The notes under the pieces were generated by a model. The model saw only the letters and a list, made by a program, of their open reading frames with translations, ran no database searches and was not told the origin of the DNA. Below are positions 10,886 through 19,766 of a DNA stretch of 64,000 bases, piece after piece. The DNA lies in NCBI GenBank assembly GCA_023416585.1, contig JAEZHM010000019.1, positions 10,166 to 74,165 on the forward strand, given 5' to 3'. This DNA comes from Bacillota bacterium. Lineage in GTDB: Bacteria > Bacillota > Clostridia > Christensenellales > Aristaeellaceae. Made by a program: the position numbers and the translations under genes. The first letter of the stretch is position 1, and every line of letters begins with the position of its first letter.

Positions 10886-12078
10886 AGGTTTTCTTCCCTT
10901 TCTAACCGAAGATCCTGTATCAGCCGGGGAATGATTTCATACAAGTCCCCCACCAGTCCGTAATGCGCCACCTTAAAGATAGGCGCTTTCTCATCCTTAT
11001 TGATGGCCACAATGGTATCCGCATGGTTCATGCCCGCCACAAACTGTATGGCACCCGATACGCCGCAGGTAATGATCAGCTTGGGGCGCACCGTGCGTCC
11101 GCTCAGGCCAACCTGCCGGCGTGCTTCCACCCAGCCGCACTCCGCCAAAGGCCGGGTACAGGCCAGCTGGCCGCCCAAGAGATCTGCAAGCTCCTTGAGC
11201 AAAACAAGGTCGCTGTCCTTCTTAATGCCGCGGCCCGCCACCACCAAAACATCCGCGCCGTCGATAGACTGCTCCATGATTTTGGCGGAAACAGAGCGTA
11301 CCTCAATCCCGCTTTCCAGCTTTTCAGGCGGCAGAGTGAAATACTTAAGTTCTCCTTTCGCTTCATGGCTTCTTTGTGGCGCATCCATTACCTTATAGCG
11401 CACGGTTGCCATTTGCGGCCGGTGGTTGGGCGTAAATATCTGCGCCATGATGTTGCCGCCAAACGCGGGGCGGATCTGGATCAGGTCTGTATTCTCTTTG
11501 ATCTCAAGCTGAGTACAGTCCGCGGTAAGACCTGTACGCATCCGGGCAGCCACCCTTGGGGCCAGCTGGCGCCCGATTACGGTAGCACCGACCAGAATGG
11601 AGGAAGGGCGCACCCTTCGTATAAAATCCTCAAAAGCCGCGGCATATGTTTCGATATTGAAACGCTCAAGCTCCATCTGGTCGTACAGGTGCGCTTGCGC
11701 AACACCGTAATGGAGAAGCTCCCTGCCTGCTTCTTCAAGCTGATAGCCGGGCAGCAGCGCATATACCAGCTGGCCGGTTTTCTCCGCCAACTCCCTTGCT
11801 TTCCCTATCAGCTCCAGGGATACGGGGTGTATGCCGTCCTTCGTACCTTCCGCATAGACGGCAATGCCCCGCCACTTAGCTTTATCCAGGGCGGGTTTCT
11901 GGTCCTCCACATATTCTACGGCGCCAGGCGGGCCCTTTTTGATACAGAGGCGGCACATTTTGCAGCCGTCGCTGATGGCTACGGAATCGCCTTCCGGAAC
12001 AATGGCGCCAAAGGGACATAACTTAATGAGCGCTCCCCTATCGATAATTTTCTCTTTGTGAACGATCAGTTTTGCCAT
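10882..12078 (-). CDS. etfA: Electron transfer flavoprotein alpha subunit with N-terminal iron-sulfur domain
   Basis: This 398-residue EtfA has an N-terminal ferredoxin-like extension. Cysteines C21, C39, C42 and C45 can hold one [4Fe-4S] cluster. The ETF alpha domain follows, with the FAD-binding C-terminal motif about VVAGRGIK ... [11 protein letters not shown] ... [13 protein letters not shown]. The extra cluster is typical of the bifurcating/confurcating LctC-type EtfA, where it passes electrons to or from ferredoxin. The gene sits 2 bases after etfB and overlaps the dehydrogenase gene, implying a stoichiometric complex. AGGTGGAG provides the RBS. Confidence 0.93.
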   Translation of the reverse strand: MAKLIVHKEKIIDRGALIKLCPFGAIVPEGDSVAISDGCKMCRLCIKKGPPGAVEYVEDQKPALDKAKWRGIAVYAEGTKDGIHPVSLELIGKARELAEKTGQLVYALLPGYQLEEAGRELLHYGVAQAHLYDQMELERFNIETYAAAFEDFIRRVRPSSILVGATVIGRQLAPRVAARMRTGLTADCTQLEIKENTDLIQIRPAFGGNIMAQIFTPNHRPQMATVRYKVMDAPQRSHEAKGELKYFTLPPEKLESGIEVRSVSAKIMEQSIDGADVLVVAGRGIKKDSDLVLLKELADLLGGQLACTRPLAECGWVEARRQVGLSGRTVRPKLIITCGVSGAIQFVAGMNHADTIVAINKDEKAPIFKVAHYGLVGDLYEIIPRLIQDLRLEREENL

Positions 12079-12080
12079 TT

Positions 12081-12890
12081 TTATGCTCCACCTTTCCTCT
12101 GCGGAAGGATCTTTTGCTTGGCGAGCACATCGTAAAGCTTATCGGCCAGCTCCTGCCCGCTTCCATGCAAAATTTCCTGGTGCACGTGCGATTCCGGCGG
12201 AAAAATGCGCTGCACCTGGGTCGGAGAACCTGTAAGGCCGTAGTGCGTTTCATCTTGATCATCCATGTCATTTAGGCCCAATAATGTGATGGGTCTGTCC
12301 TTCATATCCATCTTGCGGACGAACGAAGGAAGCCTTGGCTGATAAATATCCTTCTCCACGGATAAAAGGCAAGGAAAAAGAACGCGGGCTTCCTCCACAT
12401 CGCCGCCCATGTCGGCCTTAACCACAATGGCGTTATCTTCCACAGAAAGGATGGCTATTACGTTGGCCAGGCTGGGAATATCCAGGTATTCCGCAATCTC
12501 CGGTCCCACCTGGGCCGTATCCCCGTCGGTGGTCTGCTTTCCGCATAAAATGACATCAAACGGCCCGGCCTTTCTAATCCCCTGGGAAAGGGTATAGCTT
12601 GTAGCCAGCACATCCGCGCCTCCAAAGCAGCGGTCGGTAAGCAGTATGCCTTTATCAGCCCCCATGGCATAGGCTTCCCGAATGGTCTGCTGTGCTTGGG
12701 GCGGGCCCATGCTGATCACAGTGACGTTTCCGCCATATGTTTGGCGAAGCCGAAGCGCAGTCTCCAACGCATACAGGTCATAAGGGTTCATTTTGGATAG
12801 TACGCCATTTCGCTTAAGCACCCCTGTTACAGGGTCCACTTCCACCTGATTGGTTTCCGGAACCTGTTTTATGCAAACCAATATTTCCAT
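12081..12890 (-). CDS. etfB: Electron transfer flavoprotein beta subunit
   Basis: EtfB binds FAD/AMP and forms the ETF heterodimer. The protein starts MEILVCIKQVPETNQVEVD, the standard EtfB opening, and carries TLSQGIRKAGPFDVILCGKQTTDGDTAQVGPEIAEYL. The open frame reaches 12971, but the added 27 residues are not conserved-looking. AAGGAG lies 12 bases before the ATG at 12890, so that start is preferred (269 residues). It is the first gene of etfB-etfA-lctD. Confidence 0.93.
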   Translation of the reverse strand: MEILVCIKQVPETNQVEVDPVTGVLKRNGVLSKMNPYDLYALETALRLRQTYGGNVTVISMGPPQAQQTIREAYAMGADKGILLTDRCFGGADVLATSYTLSQGIRKAGPFDVILCGKQTTDGDTAQVGPEIAEYLDIPSLANVIAILSVEDNAIVVKADMGGDVEEARVLFPCLLSVEKDIYQPRLPSFVRKMDMKDRPITLLGLNDMDDQDETHYGLTGSPTQVQRIFPPESHVHQEILHGSGQELADKLYDVLAKQKILPQRKGGA

Positions 12891-12980
12891 AAAAAGCTGC
12901 CGCTCCTTTGCAGGTACGATTACATTTATTTCACCGCATCCATTTTGCGCGAAATAATATTTCATAAGCAAATTTCGACA

Positions 12981-13015
12981 TGAAACACCATTCTCCCTGC
13001 CTGCGGATGGTTTCA
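12981..13015. promoter_or_regulatory. Imperfect inverted repeat in the etfB leader
   Basis: TGAAAC(AC)CAT at 12981-12991 faces ATGGTTTCA at 13007-13015, about 90 bases before etfB. It could be an operator for a lactate-type regulator or an mRNA hairpin. An AT-rich GATATAAATATAG stretch on the minus strand at about 13021-13034 may hold the -10, but no clean -35 was found. Confidence 0.35.
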
Positions 13016-13042
13016 GGTACTATATTTATATCACGCTATCCC

Positions 13043-13183
13043 CTATAATAAACGCTGATTTATTCGAAGATATGTCATTCTGAGCGTAGCGAAGAATCTT
13101 GAACCCCTTGCGGCATAAAGATTCTTCGGTCGCTTCGTTCCCTCAGAATGACAAGTTGGCGCTTTAATCAGCGTTTACTATAG
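13043..13183. repeat. MITE-like palindromic element, 141 bp
   Basis: The ends are inverted repeats: CTATAATAAACGCTGATT at 13043-13060 faces AATCAGCGTTTACTATAG at 13166-13183 with one mismatch. Inner arms ATGTCATTCTGAGCGTAGCGAAG (from 13072) and the complementary stretch around 13121-13153 make most of the element one long hairpin. The core 'TCATTCTGAGCG-AGCGAAGAATCTT' resembles dispersed non-coding repeats seen in many clostridial genomes. No other copy was seen in this window. Its right end forms the last two codons of the adjacent GNAT gene. Confidence 0.8.
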
Positions 13184-14227
13184 CACCTTTGACATCACGG
13201 CGAATTTGCAAACAATATGCAATCCAGCGCGTGCATAAATCCGCTGCGCATGGTTTTCAAGGCCCGTGAACAGCGTGGTAAAGGCTGCGCCCTCGTCTAC
13301 AAATTCCTGCATCAGCAAATTGAAAAGCACTTCGCCGATGGAGCGGCGGCCAAAATCCGGGTCCACGCAGATGCCGGTAAACCAGCCGCGCCCGCTTTTT
13401 TGCTTGTCCACAGGGCCGGTGAAACCAACAATGTGGTTTTCATACGTCGCTGCCAGAATGGGTCTGGGGCCCGCCGGCTTTATCCCATCCGTCCATAAAT
13501 CCGGGTCCTCGCAGGGCACGCCCTTTTGCCAAGCGGCAGTTTCCATTTGCAATACATGCCGCCAATATTCACTGTCCACCCGGTCACACATACCGTCAAA
13601 CTCATACCCAAGGTTTGCGTCGTACCGTCCTGTGTAGATGCCTTCAGAGGAAAGGCGGTCCCGAGCCTTACTCATATCCTCCGGCCATACATAGTCCTTC
13701 AGATCCATGTACATGGCGATCTCATGATGTTTAACTTCATAGCCAATCTTTTGCAAAAATCCATAGCCATCACAATTTTCATCCACGCCGGGAGCTTTGT
13801 TATGGTCGTGCCCCGAAGTGCCAGGGATCCGCCAGCTCAAATGAAGCGGATTCGATTCGGAACATACAACGGACTTTTTGCCGGAAGCAATAAACGAATC
13901 CGAAAGCATATCTATAAGCTTTTTCCCAATCCCCTGGCGGCGGTACGCTTTATCCACAGAGATGAGCGTCAAATAGCCCGGCGTGTTTTCGTGCGTCTGT
14001 CCCGGCAAAAAAACATCCTTCTGCACGCCATGGACAAAGCCAATGATTTTGCTCCCGTCGGCGGCCACAAAAACATGCATATTGGGTTTCATGAAATCAT
14101 TTTCAAAAGTGCTTTCCGTAAGGGGACTATACACCACTTCGCCACTTTCACAGGAGCGATTAAAAAGGGCAATAACCTGTTCTATATCTCTCGATTCCAT
14201 GGGACGAAACATGACGGTATTGTCCAT
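13178..14227 (-). CDS. Double-GNAT N-acetyltransferase
   Basis: This 349-residue protein has two GNAT folds. The first (residues about 5-150) has the acetyl-CoA loop RRQGIGKKLI after YLTLISVDKAY. The second (about 200-345) has the matching GICVDPDFGRRSIGEVLF. Such tandem acetyltransferases usually modify small amines or amino sugars, and the substrate here is unknown. It is the last gene of the glycan operon, 12 bases after namZ, with RBS AAAGGAG. The final Leu codon and TAG stop lie inside the terminal repeat of the MITE-like element, so the C-terminus may have been reset by insertion. Confidence 0.82.
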   Translation of the reverse strand: MDNTVMFRPMESRDIEQVIALFNRSCESGEVVYSPLTESTFENDFMKPNMHVFVAADGSKIIGFVHGVQKDVFLPGQTHENTPGYLTLISVDKAYRRQGIGKKLIDMLSDSFIASGKKSVVCSESNPLHLSWRIPGTSGHDHNKAPGVDENCDGYGFLQKIGYEVKHHEIAMYMDLKDYVWPEDMSKARDRLSSEGIYTGRYDANLGYEFDGMCDRVDSEYWRHVLQMETAAWQKGVPCEDPDLWTDGIKPAGPRPILAATYENHIVGFTGPVDKQKSGRGWFTGICVDPDFGRRSIGEVLFNLLMQEFVDEGAAFTTLFTGLENHAQRIYARAGLHIVCKFAVMSKVL

Positions 14228-14239
14228 ACTGCTTCTCCT

Positions 14240-15388
14240 TTACCTGTACAGCAGAAAGGGCTGCACGGCCTTTGCGAACGCGCCAACCTGGGGAGCATGC
14301 TTTGCGGTAAGCTCATCGGCGGACAGCTTTCCAAGACGGAAGCTATCAGTACCCAGCAGCTTATCCAGCGAGTGGGTCTTTCCCTGGTCCCAGCTCAAAT
14401 ACTCCAGCTTTCCGGGATACATATCCCGTATGGTTTCCATTAGCTTAAGCCCGGCCAGGAACACCTCCGCCTCTTCCCGATTGATCACATGCATCTGCAC
14501 ACCGTGACACAATTGGCCCTGATGCTTTGAGAAGGTGGGTTTGAAGGAAGTACGCCTATAATGCACGCCCGCAAAGTTCAGTTCCGCCATGCGCTTTTCC
14601 AGCTTGGAAGAGTCGATCCACGGCGCGCCGATCACTTCAAAGGGCAGCGTGGTACCGCGGCCTTCCGAAACGTTTGTTCCCTCAAAGATGCACGTACCGA
14701 TGTAGACAAGCGCAGTATCCAGCTTCTGGCAATTGGGCGACGGGGCTATCCAGGGCAAATCTGTATCGTCCAGGTACATTTCCCGGCTCCAGCCTGTAAG
14801 CGGCACTACCGTCAAATCAAGGTCGAGCTTCAGGTAATGGCGGATATACTGCGCGTATTCGCCGATGGTCAAACCATACTGGGTAGGCAGTTCATAGTCG
14901 CCCACAAAAGAGCGGAAGGTAAGGTCAAGGATGGTGCCGCTCCGCTTTACCCCGCCGATGGGGTTAACGCGGTCCAGCACCAGCATGCTTTTACCGGCTT
15001 TTGCGCACTCCTCCATGGCATAGGACAGGGAATACAGGTAAGTGTAAAACCGGGCGCCCACATCCTGTATGTCAAATACAAGCACATCGAAAGCGTCCAG
15101 CATTTCCTGTGACAGGCGGTGCGATTTGCCGTACACGCTGTACACCGTTACACCAGTTTCCGGGTCTACATAGGTTTCAATCTCGTCTCCCGCCTGGGCA
15201 TCGCCCCGCACGCCGTGCTCGCAGCCAAACAGCGCGCTCAGGCCGTACCGTTCATGCAGGATATCAATGGCGCTGCGCAAGTCATGGTCGATGCCGGTGG
15301 GGTTGGTCATCAACCCGATACGCCGCCCGCGAAGCTGAGCATCATACTTTGCAATGGAGTCCAAACCGCTGAGTACATGTGCTTTCAT
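14240..15388 (-). CDS. namZ: DUF1343 protein, NamZ-like exo-beta-N-acetylmuramidase
   Basis: This 382-residue protein has family motifs in order: GRRIGLMTNPTGID, FGCEHGVRGDAQAG, VFDIQDVGARFYTYLYSL, VLDRVNPIGG, EGTNVSEGRGTTLPFE and APWI. DUF1343 contains B. subtilis NamZ (GH171), which releases MurNAc from the non-reducing end of peptidoglycan fragments. No signal peptide is visible, so it would act in the cytosol on imported fragments, unlike secreted NamZ. RBS AGGAGG precedes the ATG. The neighbouring RpiR, ROK kinase and ABC importer fit amino-sugar salvage. Confidence 0.85.
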   Translation of the reverse strand: MKAHVLSGLDSIAKYDAQLRGRRIGLMTNPTGIDHDLRSAIDILHERYGLSALFGCEHGVRGDAQAGDEIETYVDPETGVTVYSVYGKSHRLSQEMLDAFDVLVFDIQDVGARFYTYLYSLSYAMEECAKAGKSMLVLDRVNPIGGVKRSGTILDLTFRSFVGDYELPTQYGLTIGEYAQYIRHYLKLDLDLTVVPLTGWSREMYLDDTDLPWIAPSPNCQKLDTALVYIGTCIFEGTNVSEGRGTTLPFEVIGAPWIDSSKLEKRMAELNFAGVHYRRTSFKPTFSKHQGQLCHGVQMHVINREEAEVFLAGLKLMETIRDMYPGKLEYLSWDQGKTHSLDKLLGTDSFRLGKLSADELTAKHAPQVGAFAKAVQPFLLYR

Positions 15389-15406
15389 CCTTGTTCCCTC
15401 CTAAAA

Positions 15407-17092
15407 TTATAAACGGTAGACTGCATGGGGTACGTTTTCACGGCGGGCTGCATAGCGGCTTTCCTTCATGCAATCAAAGGAAGCGTTCAGCTCCCGCCGT
15501 TCGAAAAGTTCCCCTATGCCAAGTTCCACCGCATCTTTGGCAAAGGCATCTATCAAAGCATTCCGGCTTGGTAAGTTTTGCGGCAAGGATACAAGGTAAG
15601 CGAACCTTACCGACAATTCCTCCCGCCGGATGCGCTCCCGGTGGGTAGGATCGGCAGTTACCGCCAGCGCAGCGCTGAACAACCCCATTCCTTCGGTTAA
15701 AAAATCTTCTGTCAGATAAGGTGCATCCGCGCCATCAAACAGACTCATGTGCTCCCCTATTACAGCATCATGGCATAGATCAAGATATTTCATCAGCGCT
15801 CCGGCAGCCGGCTCCCCATAATAGCCACGAACAAAGCGTGAAATCAGTTCATCCACATCTTCGTCAGGATTCCATAAAAGCCTTGAGAGAAGATATATCT
15901 TCAGCGGGGCAAAGGCGCTTGCCTTGCCCACAGCGTAATTACCCTGTTCAAACACACCGCGCACATTTTGATCGCGGAACAATTTCAGGTTAGGCTGTAT
16001 GATGTGCAGATTGGGAAAGGGCTGCAGATAATTGCAGAAGTTGGTGGTATAATCCCAGATGTACAGGTTATCACAGATCTCTGCCCAGCCTTCAAGATCC
16101 TTCCTGAAAAGATGCTTTGCGGGCATAAATTTCCTGGCGCTGGTGGTCTCCACATCGATGTGTTCCACCGCATAGCCGCATTCAGACATTGGGTGGGAAA
16201 AGCAGCACTCGATGGAGCAGAGCCGGACGATCACATTGGACCGTGGGCGGATGGTTCTTGGTGCCTTGCGGCAGTAAAGATACGCAAAGGTATGGACGAA
16301 GTTTTTGGGGAACTCGCCGCGCACCGCATCGGCCACACCGTTCACAAAAGCGATCATGGTTCCAGCGGAACTTCCCTCCCGCTCATCCAACGCTTTGCAG
16401 GAAGGGCATTCACACGGGCTGTACCAGTCGTTCATGGCCACAGAAAAGATGGCGCATTCCCGGTTTTCCCTCATCCAGCACAGCACACGCTCAGTTACGA
16501 TTCTCAACACATCAGGATTCGTAAGGCAAAGCTGGCTCTTATTCTTTTTCCGCTCCCCATTTATCATAGAAAAGTAATCCGGATGCGTATCGAAGAATTC
16601 TTCCGGCGGCACCAATTGTTCGAATGTATGGCTGTAATTAAAGAACATTACGCGGCCGCCCCATTCGGGCGGAATATCAGCCCGCGCTGAGTTTAAACGC
16701 ATTTTCAAAGCAAAGCGTCCGTTCAGCGCGCCGCGCCAGTACACATCGCGGTAGTCAAACGCAGGCGCACCGGCAAAGGAAATGAACGGAAGATCGATAT
16801 GCTCCATACGTGGGATGATCTCGCAATCCTCCGCGAGAAACTGACACCCAAGGCTTTCCAAAAAAGCATACGCACCATATACCGCGCCGCGTATACTTCC
16901 GCTTTCGATAAGAACGCCTTTTTCTGAAACTTGCACTGAATACCCTTCATCGCCCGCTTTTGTCACGCGGACTTGTATGGGATACCCATGATCTGAAGGC
17001 ACATGTCCCGTGATCATGGTGATGCAGCGGGAAAGCTCTTCGGCAGCAAACGGCACATCAGACCGTATTGTCATGTTGTCAGGCATCTGCAT
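15407..17092 (-). CDS. DUF4838 family protein (putative glycoside hydrolase)
   Basis: This 561-residue protein matches DUF4838 proteins. A short N-terminal GH20-like alpha/beta region has AAEELSRCITMITG and GAVYGAYAFLESLGCQFLAEDCE. The main domain contains FDYRDVYWRGA, FFNYSHTFEQLVPPEEFF, HPDYFSMINGERKK, SVAMNDWYSPCECPSC and DYTTNFCNYLQPFPN. The family is widespread in polysaccharide-use loci of Bacteroidota and Bacillota and is thought to cleave glycans, but its activity is not established. There is no signal peptide, so the protein is cytosolic. RBS AGGAGA lies 8 bases from the ATG. The gene follows the binding-protein gene across a hairpin. Confidence 0.8.
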   Translation of the reverse strand: MQMPDNMTIRSDVPFAAEELSRCITMITGHVPSDHGYPIQVRVTKAGDEGYSVQVSEKGVLIESGSIRGAVYGAYAFLESLGCQFLAEDCEIIPRMEHIDLPFISFAGAPAFDYRDVYWRGALNGRFALKMRLNSARADIPPEWGGRVMFFNYSHTFEQLVPPEEFFDTHPDYFSMINGERKKNKSQLCLTNPDVLRIVTERVLCWMRENRECAIFSVAMNDWYSPCECPSCKALDEREGSSAGTMIAFVNGVADAVRGEFPKNFVHTFAYLYCRKAPRTIRPRSNVIVRLCSIECCFSHPMSECGYAVEHIDVETTSARKFMPAKHLFRKDLEGWAEICDNLYIWDYTTNFCNYLQPFPNLHIIQPNLKLFRDQNVRGVFEQGNYAVGKASAFAPLKIYLLSRLLWNPDEDVDELISRFVRGYYGEPAAGALMKYLDLCHDAVIGEHMSLFDGADAPYLTEDFLTEGMGLFSAALAVTADPTHRERIRREELSVRFAYLVSLPQNLPSRNALIDAFAKDAVELGIGELFERRELNASFDCMKESRYAARRENVPHAVYRL

Positions 17093-17110
17093 AGAAGTTT
17101 CTCCTGAAAA

Positions 17111-17138
17111 GGGGGCTTGGTGACAAGACCAAGCCCCC
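17111..17138 (-). terminator. Intercistronic hairpin/terminator after the binding-protein gene
   Basis: GGGGGCTTGGT (17111-17121) pairs with ACCAAGCCCCC (17128-17138) around a 6-base loop. On the minus strand it is followed by TTTTC. It lies between the SBP stop and the DUF4838 RBS, so it may end part of the transcripts and protect the upstream SBP message. Confidence 0.75.
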
Positions 17139-17201
17139 AGATATTAATGCATGGGCCTGCTTGCGGAGTTATCGAGAAAATGACGTATCCTTTTCCCGGT
17201 T

Positions 17202-18761
17202 TTATTTTCCGCTCAGCTTCGCGTATGCTTCGGTACCCTGGTCGATAATTTCCTGGAGGCCCCTCGCCTTAAGGTCTCCATATTGCTTCATGAAATCGTC
17301 CACGGTGATCTGACCGGCGATGCACTGGTCGCGGATCACGCATACGCCCGATGTAATGGTCTCGGCGCGGTATTCGGTATAAGCGTCGGTTGTCAATGTC
17401 TGGGGCATGGGATAGTAGAAGCCGTTGTTCACAACAGCCAGGCCATTATAGAAGGACTGGGAGGCGTCATCCAACTGATCGGCGGATTTGCCGGCGAACA
17501 GGCATTGGGTGAACGCGTCGGTCAGCCACTTGCCGCCGAAGGGCTCATACTCCATACCGGCCAGACGGTAATCCACAAATCCATTGGAGATGTATTCCGG
17601 ACGCAGCACATACTTTCCGTCCACTACGTCATGATGCTTGCCTTCAACACCGTAGTTGTACAGAACAACGCCTTCGTCGCTGAAGTTCCAGTTGAACAGC
17701 TTGAGTATGTCTTCCACCTTGCCTGCTTCCTTAGCAGCGGTGGTGATGCACCATACGTTGGTCACGGCGGCGCGTTCCTGGGTTATGCGGTCTCCGTGAG
17801 GGCCGGTGATGGGGGCCACGCAGGTCCACAGGGCATCCGTGTCGCCAGCTTCACGGTTGGAATAGGTGGAGAGCTTGGCGCGCTCCGCCCAGGTCATGCA
17901 GGTGCCAACCCGGTTGCTGTCCATAGCGGTGAACAGTTCGGCCTGGGTGCGGGTCGCAAATTCGGGATCAAGCAAGCCTTCCTTATACAGATCTTGAACC
18001 GCCTGCAGGAATTCGGGGAAACGGGGATGCTCATACACCAGCGTATAGGTGCCGTCCTCCAGCACGCAGAACTGGGTATCGGCGGAGCAGGCGATGCCGA
18101 AGGCGTTGAGCAGGCTGGCCACGCAGCGCTCGCCGTTCTCGCCCTTTTCCAGAGCCAGGGGGATTTCATCATTGGTGTCGCCATTGCCGTTCATGTCCTT
18201 GTCACGGATGGCGCGCCACAGCGTGAGCCACTCCTCCCAGGTTTCGGGAGCCTTCATGCCCAGCGCATCCAGCCAGTCCTGGCGGACCATAACGGATTGG
18301 GAACCAGGAACATCCACGATGGTGGGGATGGCGTAAATATGCCCGTCCGCAGAACGCCATTTGTCCATGCGGTTTTCACCGACGGCGGCCACGATATTGG
18401 GGATCAGGCCCAGGTAATCATCCAGCGGAATGATCGCGCCTTCGCTGGCCAGGTTGGTGATGTTGTTGGGGCCGGCGTTGATGATGTCTGGCAGCTTGCC
18501 GGAAGCCAATACGGTAGCCAGCTGGGTGGCGTAGTTGTCCGCTACGCGCCAGTCAATGTCGATGCGCGCATTGGTGCGCTCCAGGATGGTGGGGAAGTAA
18601 TAGGTGCCGTCAAACTCCTTGGGGTAGTTGTTGAAATGGATACCCATACCCGTAATCTGCAGTTCCTTGTCGAAGTACAGATTGGGGCTTTTGTCAGCCA
18701 GCGCGGAGCCGACAGACAGCGCGAGGATCAGAGCCAGGAGCATCGCCAGGGTTTTTCTCAT
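17202..18761 (-). CDS. Extracellular solute-binding protein, LplA-type (sugar ABC importer)
   Basis: The protein is 519 residues from the ATG at 18761, which has GGAGGAGG 8 bases upstream. A further 6 in-frame codons are ignored. A signal peptide MRKTLAMLLALILALSVGSA ends LADKS. It lacks a lipobox, so it is released or wall-associated rather than lipidated. The mature protein is a large cluster-D binding protein (DWRVADNYATQLATVLASGKLPDI; WLDALGMKAPETWEEW with a DMNGNGDTNDEIP calcium-like loop). It captures an oligosaccharide for the two permeases encoded upstream. No ATPase gene is present in the operon; CUT1 systems usually share an MsmK-type ATPase. Confidence 0.92.
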   Translation of the reverse strand: MRKTLAMLLALILALSVGSALADKSPNLYFDKELQITGMGIHFNNYPKEFDGTYYFPTILERTNARIDIDWRVADNYATQLATVLASGKLPDIINAGPNNITNLASEGAIIPLDDYLGLIPNIVAAVGENRMDKWRSADGHIYAIPTIVDVPGSQSVMVRQDWLDALGMKAPETWEEWLTLWRAIRDKDMNGNGDTNDEIPLALEKGENGERCVASLLNAFGIACSADTQFCVLEDGTYTLVYEHPRFPEFLQAVQDLYKEGLLDPEFATRTQAELFTAMDSNRVGTCMTWAERAKLSTYSNREAGDTDALWTCVAPITGPHGDRITQERAAVTNVWCITTAAKEAGKVEDILKLFNWNFSDEGVVLYNYGVEGKHHDVVDGKYVLRPEYISNGFVDYRLAGMEYEPFGGKWLTDAFTQCLFAGKSADQLDDASQSFYNGLAVVNNGFYYPMPQTLTTDAYTEYRAETITSGVCVIRDQCIAGQITVDDFMKQYGDLKARGLQEIIDQGTEAYAKLSGK

Positions 18762-18820
18762 GCAGGTAGCCTCCTCCAAGTAGTATTATATGTACGGGAT
18801 TCCGTCCCGCAGAAAACATG

Positions 18821-19750
18821 TCAGCCTTTCACGGAACCCAGCATGACGCCGCTGATGAAGTAACGCTGCACAAAGGGATACAAAATGATCATGGGGATCA
18901 TGGATACCACCAGCACACCGGTACGCATTTGCTGGCCCAGCGCCGCCGCGCCGGATGTGGTTACATCGCTGGTTGCGGATATGTTGTGGATGGATGCCTC
19001 GGCATTGAGAACCAGTTCCTTGAGAATCAGCTGCAGCGTGTAATTTTGCCTGCTGGAAAGGAAGAGAAGTGCATTGAGGTAATCGTTCCAATGGCCCACG
19101 ATGATCCACAAAGATACCGTGGCAAGGACCGGTTTGGAAAGGGGTATGATCAGCTTGAAAAGGATCAGGTAATCGTTTGCGCCGTCGATGCGCGCCGATT
19201 CCACAACGGACATGGGGATGGACTGGAAATAACTGCGGACGATAACCACGTTGTACGCCACCAATGCGGAGTTGATGATCAGCGCCCACAGGCTGTCTTG
19301 CAAGCAAAGCCGCCCAATGGTTAAGAATGTGGGAATAATGCCGCCGTTAAACCACATGGTGAACAGAATCAATACATTGTAAATCTTTTTGCCGTAGAAA
19401 TCGCCGAATGCCAGCGGGTAGGCAGCGATACAAGTGAGTATCAGACTGGAAACGCAGCCAATGAACGCTACAAACAGGCTGTTGCCTATGGAATGCCACA
19501 GGTCCTGGTTGGCAAAAATCAAATGATAGGTGGAAAGGTCAAACCCTTTCGGGTAAAACGTGACCTCGGCCCGCAGAATGGCGAACTGGTTGCTCATGGA
19601 TATGGAAACCATGTTTAAAAGAGGATAGAGGAAAATGCAAAGCATGATTACCATGAATATACTATTGCATACGGAAAATACTTTTTCACCCCGAGAGCGG
19701 CGGATAAAGCCATAGCTCCCTTTTTGCTCTTTGACCGTTACTTGTGCCAT
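18821..19750 (-). CDS. Sugar ABC transporter permease, LplC/YtcP-type
   Basis: This 309-residue protein has six predicted membrane helices and the EAA loop ESARIDGANDYLILFKLIIPLSKPV, which contacts the ATPase. RBS AAAGGAGG. The C-terminus VQRYFISGVMLGSVKG is typical of the MalG-like partner in Lpl systems. It lies 16 bases after the first permease gene and 59 bases before the binding-protein gene. Confidence 0.93.
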   Translation of the reverse strand: MAQVTVKEQKGSYGFIRRSRGEKVFSVCNSIFMVIMLCIFLYPLLNMVSISMSNQFAILRAEVTFYPKGFDLSTYHLIFANQDLWHSIGNSLFVAFIGCVSSLILTCIAAYPLAFGDFYGKKIYNVLILFTMWFNGGIIPTFLTIGRLCLQDSLWALIINSALVAYNVVIVRSYFQSIPMSVVESARIDGANDYLILFKLIIPLSKPVLATVSLWIIVGHWNDYLNALLFLSSRQNYTLQLILKELVLNAEASIHNISATSDVTTSGAAALGQQMRTGVLVVSMIPMIILYPFVQRYFISGVMLGSVKG

Positions 19751-19766
19751 TGCTTTTCCTCCTTTC

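Noticed and set aside
10963..12021. A 352-codon open frame antisense to etfA
   Set aside because: It has no RBS or recognisable motif and lies fully over a strongly supported gene.
17283..18863. A 526-codon open frame antisense to the binding-protein gene
   Set aside because: The minus-strand gene has a signal peptide, RBS and family motifs. The antisense frame has none and reflects codon bias of the real gene.
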